Positions 34,184-44,300 of a stretch of 64,000 bases of DNA are shown one piece after another. Position 1 is the stretch's first letter. Each line of letters opens with the position of its first letter. Position numbers and translations under genes: made by a program. This DNA comes from Aliishimia sp963678085 (GTDB taxonomy: Bacteria > Pseudomonadota > Alphaproteobacteria > Rhodobacterales > Rhodobacteraceae): NCBI GenBank assembly GCA_963678085.1, contig OY782680.1, forward strand, positions 1,860,001-1,924,000, written 5' to 3'. The notes under the pieces were generated by a model. That model was not told the origin of the DNA and searched no databases. It saw only the letters and a program-made list of their open reading frames with translations.

Positions 34184-36649
34184 CTATGGCGCTGGATTTA
34201 GCCGTGTGATGCCAACAGCCGCGCCGCGTGCCAGCTCGCGATCAAGTGACATGGGGATATATTCGCCGCGTCGCCAGAGCTGCGCCAGATCATCATAATG
34301 GCGCGAAAGCATATGTCCCGATTGCCCGGTCGAGATGATAAAGACCGAGCTATCAGGATCGGCCATATCGTAAACGCCGCGATAGCCCGCCCCATGCACG
34401 TTAAAGAACGGATTTGGCGTGCTGCCCTTGGTGCGCCCGCGCATCAACGTATTATCCCCGCCAGAGGTGGATTGGCGGATATTGGCCACCAGCGAGAGCC
34501 CCGGAATCGTGCCAAGCACCGGGTGATCATGGGTGGCCTGATGCGCATCACCCCAGCGCAGGGTCTCAATCGTGCCGCTATAATGTTCTTCGATCCACAG
34601 AATCGCATCATCAATCGCCAGCTCCGCCATGTCAGCGCAGCTTTCCTTGGGAGAGGATTGGATCACGTCGCACCAGGCGGCAGCCCCGTCGATGTTGCGA
34701 AAGACGCGTTCGATAAAGAGGGGATCCACATGGATGAACTCCTCGGCGAGGGGGCCAAGCTCATCGCGGATCAGCCGCGTTTGCAGGGCGCGCAGCCAGG
34801 AGGCATAGATCAGTGGCTCGGGCAGGTGCTCATTCATTTCGCCATTCCAGCTGGCGAGAAGGGCCAGCGCGAATTGCCGTTTATGCAGCAATGTGCCGTC
34901 AGGCGCGGCCTCTCCGGTGAACCACAGATCTGCGCCAATCAGCGGCAAAAGCGCGCGCGCGGTATAGCTAACTGTATCGAGCTGGGCCTCGATAAAGCTG
35001 TCGCGCGTGTGGACTTGCCGCGATTGCATGAGCCCCTTCCAGCGCAGCACCCGCTGAGCATCGCCCCATACGAAAGACACGTGATTGGGGAAGGGGCGAT
35101 CAACGATCTTATTGTTTGTATTGCCTAAAATCCCAGAGCTGGGCGTGATAAATTCAGGATTTGTCGTGTAAGGCATCACCCCTTGCCAGCGATTTGCAGC
35201 CAGCCAGCCGGGGGAGGGGATGCGCCCCTGGCTTTGGTGACGTGCATCGCGTTTGGGGATATGGCCGATGGTTTTCAGCGCGATTTGGGTTTGATCGGCC
35301 AGGGTGAGATTCTGCGCGGGGGCTACATAGTTTTCTGCCGCCGCGATTGCCTCGTCCACGGTGCGGGCGCGCATAATCTCTAGACCGGCCATGAGCGATG
35401 TGTTTTTTTCCGTCAGCAATGTCCAAGACAGCGCCACCACATGGCCGGGCGGGGTGATGGTTTTTAGCGAAAATTGCGAGGGCGGCAGGATGGGCCCGTT
35501 CTCGCTCCAGCGCAGTTTCAGCGTGACCGGCTGAGACCCTTTGATGCGCACAATCGAGGGGCGGGTTTGGAAATTCGCCCAGCCTGTGGGGGTGCGGTAT
35601 TCTTCGGGATTTTCGGGGTTGAGCTCTTCGATATAGAGATCTTGGTCATCGACGTAGGCGGATGTGAGCCCCCAAGCGATATGTTTTGAGCGCCCCGAGA
35701 GAACAAGCGGCAAGCCAGGAATAGTCGCGCCGATCACGCCGCCAGAGCTAAGTTCAAGCCGTGCCAGATACCAATTGGAGGGCGCGGTAAAGCCCAGATG
35801 CGGATCATTAGCCAGCAGCGTGCCCCCCGAAGCCGAACGCTCTGGCGCGGCGGCCCAGGCGTTTGAGGCCCCTGCAAATCCGCGCTGGGGCCTTGGGTCA
35901 AGCGGATGGCGCGGGGCAGCGGCGCTGGCGATTTGCGTGGCTGGCATGGGCACAAGCTCTGAATAGCGCGGCACCTCGGCGATCCCGGCCCCCGGCACAT
36001 CGGGTAGAATATCTTTCAGCCGATCGGGGTCGGGCAGGGCCAGCGAGACGCGCGCGCGCAGCACCTCTTCCTCAAGATGGCCCGAAAGCTGCACGCCCAT
36101 AAGCTTAATCACCGCAATCGAATCGGTGGGGGTCCAGGGCGCAACCGGGGCGTTAAATAAAAACATCTCTGGCGTGCCGCGCCCCAAAGCCTCGGTGTTG
36201 ATCTGATTGAGTCGCGCATTTACCCCAGCCGCATAGGCGGTTAGGGCCGATTTGGTTGCCGCATCCTGATGTTCATAGCTCAGCGCCGCGAGCCGGTAGA
36301 GATCAAGCCGGCGCATAAACGTGTCAATTTCAAGCGTCTCGCGCCCGAAAAGCTCGCTCAGCCGCCCCTGCGCGGTGCGCCGAAACATATGCATTTGCCA
36401 GAGCCGATCCTGCGCATGGGCAAAGCCAAGCCCAAAGAAAACGCCTTCATCTTCGCTCGAAAAAATATGCGGCACATTGGCATTATCTCGCACAATTTCA
36501 ACGCGCTGGTCCAAGCCGCTCACATCTATGGTGCGGCTATAATCGGGCAAAGAGCGCGCGGCAAAGAAATACACCACAAGCAGCGCAAGCCCCGCGATAA
36601 CCGACAGGCCCACAGCGATGCGCATCAGCCAGCGAAAGATCAATTGCAT
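34184..36649 (-). CDS. Penicillin acylase-family amidohydrolase (Ntn hydrolase)
   Basis: An 821-residue precursor of the penicillin G acylase/acyl-homoserine-lactone acylase family. A membrane anchor or signal spans residues about 8-30. The alpha chain carries VPHIFSSEDEGVFFGLGFAHAQDRLWQMH, and the beta chain should begin at Ser262 in RGFAGASNAWA, the nucleophile exposed by autocleavage, followed by NDPHLGFTAPSNWYLARL. The family hydrolyses amides such as penicillins or N-acyl-homoserine lactones, so quorum quenching is possible, but the substrate cannot be inferred. It lies upstream of rluE without a gap. Confidence 0.87.
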   Translation of the reverse strand: MQLIFRWLMRIAVGLSVIAGLALLVVYFFAARSLPDYSRTIDVSGLDQRVEIVRDNANVPHIFSSEDEGVFFGLGFAHAQDRLWQMHMFRRTAQGRLSELFGRETLEIDTFMRRLDLYRLAALSYEHQDAATKSALTAYAAGVNARLNQINTEALGRGTPEMFLFNAPVAPWTPTDSIAVIKLMGVQLSGHLEEEVLRARVSLALPDPDRLKDILPDVPGAGIAEVPRYSELVPMPATQIASAAAPRHPLDPRPQRGFAGASNAWAAAPERSASGGTLLANDPHLGFTAPSNWYLARLELSSGGVIGATIPGLPLVLSGRSKHIAWGLTSAYVDDQDLYIEELNPENPEEYRTPTGWANFQTRPSIVRIKGSQPVTLKLRWSENGPILPPSQFSLKTITPPGHVVALSWTLLTEKNTSLMAGLEIMRARTVDEAIAAAENYVAPAQNLTLADQTQIALKTIGHIPKRDARHQSQGRIPSPGWLAANRWQGVMPYTTNPEFITPSSGILGNTNNKIVDRPFPNHVSFVWGDAQRVLRWKGLMQSRQVHTRDSFIEAQLDTVSYTARALLPLIGADLWFTGEAAPDGTLLHKRQFALALLASWNGEMNEHLPEPLIYASWLRALQTRLIRDELGPLAEEFIHVDPLFIERVFRNIDGAAAWCDVIQSSPKESCADMAELAIDDAILWIEEHYSGTIETLRWGDAHQATHDHPVLGTIPGLSLVANIRQSTSGGDNTLMRGRTKGSTPNPFFNVHGAGYRGVYDMADPDSSVFIISTGQSGHMLSRHYDDLAQLWRRGEYIPMSLDRELARGAAVGITRLNPAP

Positions 36650-36751
36650 CTCATAAGCTCCTTATTTTGCCTGTGTTGATTGACGGGCGGTATGAGCCTG
36701 TTAGGTATGGCGAAAATACCTGCAAATGACCAGATAAACGGAGGGTGGCAC

Positions 36752-37624
36752 ATGGCAAAAGTCGCATTTTTAGGATTGGGTGTGATGGGCGCTCCGATGG
36801 CGGGATATCTGGTTAAGGCGGGGCATGAGGTCACAGTTTACAACAGAACTGCGGAAAAAGCACAGGCTTGGGTGGACACGTATGGGGGTGCGATGGCGCA
36901 AACCCCGGCTGAGGCCGCAGATGGGGCAGAGTTTGTCATGGCCTGCGTTGGCAATGATGAGGATCTGCGCGGGGTATGCACGGGCGAGAGCGGCGCGTTT
37001 GCAGGCATGCAGCCCGGCTCGGTTTTTGTGGATCACACCACCGTTTCGGCCAAGGTTACGCGCGAGCTTTGCACGCAAGCTGCCGCGCAGCAGATCAGTT
37101 TTGTCGATGCGCCGATCTCGGGCGGGCAAGCGGGGGCGGAAAACGGCCAGCTTGTGGTGATGTGCGGCGGGGAAGAGGCCGCCTATGCACGCGCCGAGCC
37201 AATGATCGCCGCCTATTCCAAGAAATGCGCGCATCTTGGGCCAAGTGGGGCCGGGCAGCTTACCAAAATGGTGAACCAAATTTGCATTGCTGGTGTTGTG
37301 CAAGGGCTTAGTGAAGGTCTGCACTTTGCGCAGAAGGCCGGGCTTGATGGGCGCGCCGTGGTCGATGTGATTGCAGGCGGCGCGGCCGGTAGCTGGCAGA
37401 TGGTGAACCGCTTTGAGACCATGCTAGAGGATCATTTCGAACATGGCTTTGCGGTGGATTGGATGCGCAAAGATCTGAAAATCTGCCTTGAAGCCGCCGA
37501 CGATACCGGCGCAAGCCTGCCTTTGACCGCTTTGGTGGATCAGTTCTATAAGGACGTGCAAAATATGGGCGGCGGGCGCTGGGACACCTCAAGCCTGTTC
37601 AAACGCCTTGAAAATATGGGCTAA
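36752..37624 (+). CDS. 3-hydroxyisobutyrate dehydrogenase-family NAD(P) oxidoreductase
   Basis: A 290-residue beta-hydroxyacid dehydrogenase. Marks are the Rossmann opening VAFLGLGVMGAPMAGYLVKAGHEVTVYNR, the substrate-binding DAPISGGQAGAENGQL, and the catalytic Lys region GAGQLTKMVNQI. Relatives reduce or oxidise 3-hydroxyisobutyrate, tartronate semialdehyde or succinic semialdehyde; the exact substrate is uncertain. I start at ATG 36752 (MAKVAFLG), with GGAGGGT upstream; the frame is open 24 codons further. Confidence 0.86.
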   Translation: MAKVAFLGLGVMGAPMAGYLVKAGHEVTVYNRTAEKAQAWVDTYGGAMAQTPAEAADGAEFVMACVGNDEDLRGVCTGESGAFAGMQPGSVFVDHTTVSAKVTRELCTQAAAQQISFVDAPISGGQAGAENGQLVVMCGGEEAAYARAEPMIAAYSKKCAHLGPSGAGQLTKMVNQICIAGVVQGLSEGLHFAQKAGLDGRAVVDVIAGGAAGSWQMVNRFETMLEDHFEHGFAVDWMRKDLKICLEAADDTGASLPLTALVDQFYKDVQNMGGGRWDTSSLFKRLENMG

Positions 37625-37702
37625 TATTTTTCGGGCCAAACTTAAGAAAAGCTCAACCTTTGGCGGGCAAACTGTCATGCATATAGCTTAAGGGGCAATT
37701 GC

Positions 37703-38926
37703 ATGACGAATAGCGCGTCCAATGATCGCTTCGCTTTAGAGGATCTTCTTTATACCCGCACGGATGAGCGCGGGGTTATTCAGGCTGGAAACGATGTTTT
37801 TCAAAGGGTTAGTGTCTATTCTTGGGGGAAACTAATCGGAGCCCCGCATAAGATCTTGCGTCATGCAGATATGCCGAAAGGCGTGTTTTTTACCATCTGG
37901 GAAAGTCTCAAGGCGGGCAATCCCATTGCCGGTTATGTGCAAAACATGGCGGAAGACGGGGTGCCCTATTGGGTACTTGCAACCTTGCTGCCCTTTGAGG
38001 GGGGGTATATTTCGATCCGATTCAAACCAAGCTCAGCTCATCTTGACAAAATTATCCCGCTTTACGGTGCGTTGCGTCAAAAGGAACGCGCAGGCGGCAT
38101 ATCCCCGAAAGACAGTGCCCAGCAGCTTGAGGCGTCGTTACAGGAAATGGGATTTAGTGACTATAATGCATTTATGTCCGTTGCGCTGCGCGATGAGGTT
38201 GGTGCACGTGATCTTAAGCTAGGACGGAAACGCAACGAGGTGAGCAGCGCGCTCTCTGAAATGCTGGTTGATGTCCAAAATATGGAAAAACTCGCGGCAG
38301 ATATCGACACGGTATTTCGCAACACCCATCAGATTCCTTATAATATGCGCCTACAAGCGGGCAGGCTGGAGGGGAGCGACGGTCCAATCAGCGTGATTTC
38401 TTCAAATCACCGGCTGATGACTCAAAAACTCGAAGAGAATATGGAACAGTTCTCCGAAGACAGCCGTGTTGGGGTGGGCTCTGTGCGCCTGGCGGTGTTT
38501 TTGACATGTGCGGCGACCTTGGCGGATGAACTTAAAACCAATTTCGCTGCCGACCACTCTGATTTGCCTTTTGACAAACAGACCGAGCTGGCCTGCCTTA
38601 CGGAGATCGCGCGTCAATATCGTGAAATATCTGTTGACGATATCAATGGGTTAACCGAGAAAGTTCGCCGCTTTGGTCAGCAATGCCGGGATATGCGGCG
38701 CATGATGTCGGGTCTCGAATTGACGCGCATAATGTGTAAAATTGAACGCTCTAAGTTTGAGGAGGAACATGCAGGCCTAGATGAGATCGTCAATAAATTG
38801 GCAGATGCGCAAGCGGCGCTGAGCACCGCCTTTAATGACATTCTTAAGCAGGTCACCGTAATTTTGGATCTCAGCGAAACGGTGGTGCGCGCGACCGAAG
38901 ATATCGACCTCATCCAAGTTGCTTGA
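37703..38926 (+). CDS. Aer-type PAS protein without a chemoreceptor signalling domain
   Basis: A 407-residue soluble protein. Residues about 10-115 are an Aer-like PAS domain with TRTDERGVIQAGNDVF, the FAD-pocket motif IGAPHKILRHADMPKGVFFTIW and GYVQNMAEDGVPYWV. In Aer this domain binds FAD and senses redox state. The remaining 290 residues are mainly helical and acidic, with coiled-coil-like heptads (NEVSSALSEMLVDVQNMEKLA, EEHAGLDEIVNKLADAQAAL), but I find no HAMP, membrane helix or MCP signalling hairpin (the conserved E-x-I-x-R-x-I-V tip). It could be a cytosolic redox sensor with another partner. No chemotaxis genes are near. Confidence 0.8.
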   Translation: MTNSASNDRFALEDLLYTRTDERGVIQAGNDVFQRVSVYSWGKLIGAPHKILRHADMPKGVFFTIWESLKAGNPIAGYVQNMAEDGVPYWVLATLLPFEGGYISIRFKPSSAHLDKIIPLYGALRQKERAGGISPKDSAQQLEASLQEMGFSDYNAFMSVALRDEVGARDLKLGRKRNEVSSALSEMLVDVQNMEKLAADIDTVFRNTHQIPYNMRLQAGRLEGSDGPISVISSNHRLMTQKLEENMEQFSEDSRVGVGSVRLAVFLTCAATLADELKTNFAADHSDLPFDKQTELACLTEIARQYREISVDDINGLTEKVRRFGQQCRDMRRMMSGLELTRIMCKIERSKFEEEHAGLDEIVNKLADAQAALSTAFNDILKQVTVILDLSETVVRATEDIDLIQVA

Positions 38927-38938
38927 TCATTCCGCAAT

Positions 38939-38963
38939 CGGCCCGCTCTGATCAAACGGGCCG
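38939..38963. terminator. GC-rich hairpin between convergent genes
   Basis: Perfect 7-bp arms CGGCCCG and CGGGCCG around an 11-nt loop, 12 bp after the PAS gene stop and 18 bp before the stop of the lipoprotein gene. It lacks a T-run on either side, so it is at best a weak or Rho-assisted terminator for both genes. Confidence 0.45.
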
Positions 38964-38981
38964 CCCACTATATCTGGACGT

Positions 38982-39560
38982 CTAGGGAATAATCCGCGTA
39001 TATTTGGTGCCCTCAAGCGTCGCCCCGACCCGCAAACCGGCACGTCCAAAGACAGCCGCCAGAACCGGAGAGAATACCGTGGTTGTTTCCGCGCTCAGAC
39101 TATCGCCACGATTAGAGATCACATATTCCAGATCCGCGCCCGCAGCCCATCCCGGAGATTTACGAAAATCGCTTAGCGCCTGTTCGGTCATGAAAAACAG
39201 AACATGGGCAAATTGTTGCGCGCCGATCTGAAAACCGCCCGATCCCTTCAAAACGGAGTAATAATCCACCGTCACATCCCCAACACGCAGCGCCCCGCGC
39301 CCATATGCACCGCCAAAGCCAAGGCCCGCCTCGGTAATCAGTGGCATCACCAGCATCCCATTGGCTTTTTGCGCCAAGGACACGGTGTTCGGATATTGCC
39401 GATACATTTCCGCCAGGGTGCTATCGACCCGCGCATCAATGGTTTCCGGGCCGCGCCCACCGATCCCATTGCCGCAAGCGGACAGACCCACCAAGCTGGC
39501 ACCGCTCGCCAACATAAATCCGCGGCGTGACAAAGAATTTGCGTTATTCTGACTGCTCAT
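38982..39560 (-). CDS. YSC84/SYLF-domain lipoprotein
   Basis: A 192-residue protein with a signal peptide that has a twin-arginine start (SRRGFM) and a lipobox LSAC, so it should be an exported lipoprotein. The rest is a SYLF/YSC84 lipid-binding domain: AKANGMLVMPLITEAGLGFGGAYGRGAL, YYSVLKGSGGFQIGAQ and FSPVLAAVFGRAGLRVGATLEG. The role of bacterial members is poorly known. I start at ATG 39560 (MSSQNN), with GGGAGA upstream. Confidence 0.82.
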   Translation of the reverse strand: MSSQNNANSLSRRGFMLASGASLVGLSACGNGIGGRGPETIDARVDSTLAEMYRQYPNTVSLAQKANGMLVMPLITEAGLGFGGAYGRGALRVGDVTVDYYSVLKGSGGFQIGAQQFAHVLFFMTEQALSDFRKSPGWAAGADLEYVISNRGDSLSAETTTVFSPVLAAVFGRAGLRVGATLEGTKYTRIIP

Positions 39561-39632
39561 TGGACTTCTCCCAAACCTGCTCATTTTGAGCTTCGCCTTT
39601 TTATAGAGGAATTATTAACCTCTGTAACCCCT

Positions 39633-40628
39633 TCACCGGATCGCGCGCGCCGCCTCTATGGCAAAATAGCTCAAAACCCCGTCACAACCCGCGCGCTTGA
39701 ACCCCATTAAGCTCTCCAGCATCGCGCTGTGCCCATCAATCCAGCCATTTTGCGCCGCAGCCTTAATCATCGCATATTCCCCAGACACCTGATAAGCAAA
39801 GGTCGGAGCACCAAATGTAGATTTTACCCGGTGGCAAATGTCAAGATATGGCATGCCGGGCTTGACCATCACCATATCTGCCCCCTCGCGCAGATCCCGC
39901 TCCACCAGGCGCAGCGCCTCATCGCTATTGGCCGGGTTCATTTGATAGGTGTTCTTATCCCCCACCAAAGCGCCCGAGGCACCAACCGCATCGCGAAACG
40001 GGCCATAAAATCCGCTGGCATATTTTGCCGAATAGCTCAAAATTGACACATTTTTATGGCCCGCACTCTCCAGAGCTGCGCGAATAGCACCAATGCGTCC
40101 ATCCATCATATCAGAGGGCCCAATAATATCCGCCCCCGCATCGGCCTGCGCCAGCGCCATTTTCACCAAGGCTTCGACCGTGCGATCATTCACAATCACA
40201 CCATTTTCAACAAATCCGTCATGTCCGTTAATATTATATGGATCAAGCGCCACATCGCTCATCACCGCCATCTCCGGCACCGCCGCTTTGATCGCGCGCG
40301 TGGCCTGATTGGACAAATTTTCGGGGTTCCAAGCCTCAGCACAATCCTCGGTACGCGCCTCTTGGCTGGTATAGGGAAAAATGCACATGGCCGGGATGCC
40401 CAGATCCGCCGCCATGCGCGCCGCATCCGCCACCTTATCCACCGAGCGGCGCACAACCCCCGGCATTGAGGCAATCGGCTCTTCGATATTCTCACCGCTG
40501 CGCACAAAAATCGGCCAAATCAAATCACTTGGCGACAGGACATTCTCTTGGGTCAAGGCGCGCAGCGCGGCACTTTTTTTCAGCCGCCGCAGCCGTGTGA
40601 CAGGGAAATCGCCAAGAGTTGGTCGCAT
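39633..40628 (-). CDS. hemB: Porphobilinogen synthase, Mg-type
   Basis: A 331-residue enzyme that condenses two 5-aminolaevulinates to porphobilinogen for haem and bacteriochlorophyll synthesis. The two active-site lysines are in SYSAKYASGFYGPFRDA and VMVKPGMPYLD. The metal loop reads SDVALDPYNINGHDGF, with Asp and Ala where the zinc enzymes have Cys; this is the zinc-independent type known from Rhodobacter capsulatus. I prefer ATG 40628 because GAGG lies 6 nt upstream; ATG 40640 is the first in frame. Single gene. Confidence 0.95.
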   Translation of the reverse strand: MRPTLGDFPVTRLRRLKKSAALRALTQENVLSPSDLIWPIFVRSGENIEEPIASMPGVVRRSVDKVADAARMAADLGIPAMCIFPYTSQEARTEDCAEAWNPENLSNQATRAIKAAVPEMAVMSDVALDPYNINGHDGFVENGVIVNDRTVEALVKMALAQADAGADIIGPSDMMDGRIGAIRAALESAGHKNVSILSYSAKYASGFYGPFRDAVGASGALVGDKNTYQMNPANSDEALRLVERDLREGADMVMVKPGMPYLDICHRVKSTFGAPTFAYQVSGEYAMIKAAAQNGWIDGHSAMLESLMGFKRAGCDGVLSYFAIEAARAIR

Positions 40629-40760
40629 AATTGGCCTCATATTTGCAAAATTTGTCTTTTGCGTGCCATGATTTTAACGTGACCTCAAGAGCTTGGGGCT
40701 ATCTTTTCCGTTCATGGGCCGATAGAGCATGCGCCCAAATTCCGTTGCACGAGGCTCCCA

Positions 40761-41282
40761 TTGGACCTGATTTCCTCAATATTTGAGTTGATCGATATGA
40801 GATCGTTCTCGAATTTGTGGTTTTGGATCGCGCTTGCGGTGCTTTGGTCGTCGGTCAGCCACTGGGTGTTGGGTGTGCCCTATGACATGATCGTGCAGGC
40901 CCAGCACAAAGGTGGTCAGGCGCAAGAGGATGTCCAGGATTTGGTGCGCATTTACGTCAAAAGGTTAACCTATATCCACCAAACCGCCGGGCTTTGGCTC
41001 ATTGGGGTGATTAGCTTTGCGCTTTGTGTGATGCTTGTGCTTGGGTTTTTCTATGCGGTTGAGTTTGCTCAGGCGCTGTTTTTGCTGGCCTTCCCGATGT
41101 CAGTGGTTGCCGCGCTGAGCCTGCGCACGGCCTATTTCATCGAGGCGGCGCAGCCAATTGGCGAACCGCTCTACAAGATTTTGATGCGCCAGCGCTTATA
41201 TACCCAAGTTATAGGGATGATCTCAATCTTCGTGACCGCATTATGGGGCATGTCCCAGAATCTCAGCATTGTTCCATTTTAG
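40761..41282 (+). CDS. Conserved four-helix inner-membrane protein
   Basis: A 173-residue protein with four hydrophobic segments at about 18-38, 75-97, 100-118 and 148-168. A conserved-looking cytosolic loop (VPYDMIVQAQHKGGQAQEDVQDLVRIYV) follows the first helix. Similar proteins occur next to mfd in related genomes and are sometimes labelled a component of the SufBCD complex, but nothing here shows a role in iron-sulfur assembly. It starts with TTG at 40761, with GAGG 6 nt upstream. I do not assign a function. Confidence 0.72.
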   Translation: MDLISSIFELIDMRSFSNLWFWIALAVLWSSVSHWVLGVPYDMIVQAQHKGGQAQEDVQDLVRIYVKRLTYIHQTAGLWLIGVISFALCVMLVLGFFYAVEFAQALFLLAFPMSVVAALSLRTAYFIEAAQPIGEPLYKILMRQRLYTQVIGMISIFVTALWGMSQNLSIVPF

Positions 41283-41303
41283 GTTTGGGGCGTTGACTTA
41301 CCG

Positions 41304-41331
41304 TTGACAGGGCGGTGAAATGCGGCACATA
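41304..41331 (+). promoter_or_regulatory. Candidate mfd promoter, possibly leaderless
   Basis: TTGACA (41304-41309), 16 bases, CACATA (41326-41331). Transcription would begin within a few bases of the mfd ATG at 41340. No Shine-Dalgarno lies before that ATG, which fits a leaderless or near-leaderless mRNA. Inferred from consensus only. Confidence 0.35.
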
Positions 41332-41339
41332 GCGCCTGC

Positions 41340-44300
41340 ATGAAAAGTGCTCACCATATCACCCTATCCGGGGCGCCCGAAGGATTTGACGCGCAGCTTT
41401 TGTTAAAAGAGGTTAACGCGACCGGCGCGCTCATCCATGTGGCCCGCGATGGAAAACGGCTGAGCGCGATGCGGGCCGCGTTGCGGTTTTTCGATCCCGC
41501 GATGCCTGTTTTCGAATTTCCAAGCTGGGATTGTTTGCCCTATGATCGCGTCTCGCCCAATGCTGATATCTGTGCCCAGCGCATGGCGACTTTGGCCGCG
41601 TTGACCCAGCGCTTGCCCGAACGCTTTATTTTGCTCACCAGCTTGAACGGGGCGACCCAGCGCGTCCCGGCCCGAAAAATTGTGCAATCCTCTAGCTTTC
41701 TGGCGCGTGTAGGAGATCGCGTCGATGAAGAGGCGCTGCGTAACTACTTAGTTCGAATGGGATTTTCGCAAACAAATACGGTGCGCGAGCCGGGAGATTA
41801 CGCGATTCGTGGCGGTATCATCGACATTTACCCGCCTGGGGATTTAGGCCCGATTCGGCTTGATTTCTTTGGGGATGTGCTGGATGGGGCGCGTCGCTTT
41901 GATGCGGAAAGCCAGCGCACAATTGACAAGCTCGACGCCGTTGAGCTCGCTCCTGTGAGCGAAATCGTGCTGGACGAGCCCGCGATTACCCGGTTTCGGC
42001 AAAGCTATCGGCTCGAATTTGGCGCGGCGGGATCTGATGACCCGCTCTATGAGGCCATCAGTGCCGGGCGAAAACACCAGGGGGCCGAGCATTGGTTAAG
42101 CTTTTTTCATGACCGGCTCGAGACGCTTTTCGATTATCTGCCCGCAGCAACCGTAACATGTGACGATAAGCTTACTGCAAGCCGCTTGGCGCGTTGGGAA
42201 AGCGTTGAGGACCAGTATGAAACCCGCCGTTTGGCTCTGTCGCAGCGCGGAAATTTGGACACGGTGTATAAACCTGCGCCCCCAAAAGGGCTCTATCTTG
42301 ATGATGCAGCCTGGCAAGAGGCGCTTACGGGGCGGCGCTGCCTTGAACTTGCCCAGCTCCCTCAATCGACGGGGCCCGGTGTGCTGGATGCCGGCGGGCG
42401 GATTGGTCGAAATTTTGCACCCGAACGCCAACAAGAGAGTATTTCTCTTTTCGGCAGCCTCTCCGACCATATCAAGAAATGTCTGACAAATGGCCCGGTG
42501 ATCATCGCCTCCTATTCGACAGGTGCGCGGGATCGCCTTTCGGGGCTGATCGAAGATGAAAGCGGCCTAGAAGCCGTCCCTATCAACGATTTTTCTGCCG
42601 TTGGAAAAACCGGGCTTCACTTGGCGGTGTGGCCGCTCGAGCATGGGTTTCAAACCAATGATATGACCGTGATCGCTGAGCAGGACGTGCTTGGCGACCG
42701 CTTGATTCGCCAACCAAAGAAAAAGCGCCGCGCCGAAAACTTTCTTACTGAGGCGCAATCGCTCTCCCCAAATGATTTGGTCGTGCATGTGGATCATGGC
42801 ATTGGCCGTTTTCTGGGGCTTGAAGTCGTCACGGCCGCCGGTGCCGCGCATGAATGTCTGACAATTGAATATGCCGAACAGGCTAAGCTCTATCTGCCGG
42901 TTGAAAATATCGAGCTTCTCAGCAGATACGGCAATGATACCGGCCTGTTGGATCGTCTGGGGGGCGGTGCGTGGCAAGCGAAAAAGGCCAAGCTGAAAGA
43001 GCGCATTCGCGAAATGGCCGACCGTCTGATCCGCGTCGCTGCCGAGCGCGCTCTGCGCAAAGCACCAATTCTTGAACCGCCTCCTGGTGCCTGGGATGCC
43101 TTTAGTGCGCGCTTTCCGTATGAAGAAACCGACGATCAGCTGCGCGCGATTTCAGATGTGATGGAGGATTTGACCTCGGGCAGCCCGATGGATCGGCTTG
43201 TTTGCGGCGATGTGGGGTTCGGGAAAACCGAAGTCGCCATGCGCGCAGCTTTTGTGGCGGCCATGTCCGGTGTACAGGTCGCGGTGATCGCGCCAACGAC
43301 GTTGCTTGCGCGCCAACATGCGAAGTCTTTCAAGGAGCGCTTCCGAGGCTTCCCGCTTCATGTGCGCCAACTCAGCCGATTTGTGTCCACCAAAGACGCC
43401 GCCGACACCAAAAAAGGCATGGCATCTGGCACGGTCGATATCGTGGTCGGCACCCATGCGCTACTTGCGAAAGGCGTTAAATTCCAAAATCTTGGCCTGC
43501 TAATTGTGGATGAAGAACAGCATTTTGGTGTCACCCATAAGGAACGGCTCAAACAGCTAAGGTCGGACATTCATGTGCTCACGCTGACCGCAACCCCAAT
43601 TCCTCGCACGCTACAACTTAGCCTATCGGGTGTTCGGGACTTGTCGATCATCGGTACGCCGCCAGTGGATCGCTTGGCCATTCGCACCTTTGTGAGCGAG
43701 TTCGACACGGTCACGATCCGCGAGGCGCTATTGCGCGAGCATTACCGCGGCGGGCAAAGCTTCTATGTCGTGCCGCGTATCAGTGATTTGTCTGACATTG
43801 AAACTTTCCTGAAAGAACAACTGCCTGAGCTGAAATATGTCGTGGCGCATGGGCAGATGGCGGCGGGAGAACTCGATGATCGAATGAACGCGTTTTATGA
43901 CGGCAAATTCGATGTGCTGCTGGCCACGACGATTGTGGAAAGCGGGCTCGATATTCCGACCGCAAATACCATGATCGTGCATCGCGCCGATATGTTTGGT
44001 CTCGCCCAGCTCTATCAAATTCGTGGGCGGGTAGGTCGTTCAAAAACAAGGGCTTACGCGTTTCTGACCACCAAGCCGCGCGCGAAATTGACGGCGACGG
44101 CGGAGAAACGGCTGAAGGTTTTGGGCAGTTTGGACACGCTTGGTGCGGGCTTCACCCTGGCCAGCCAGGATTTGGATATTCGCGGCGCGGGTAATCTTTT
44201 GGGCGAAGAGCAATCGGGTCAGATGCGCGATGTGGGATTCGAGCTTTATCAATCCATGCTGGAAGAGGCGATTGCCAAGATTAAAGCAGGTGAGTTGGAC

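Noticed and set aside
34298..35128. 276-codon plus-strand frame inside the penicillin-acylase-like gene
   Set aside because: Antisense shadow without a start signal or similarity.
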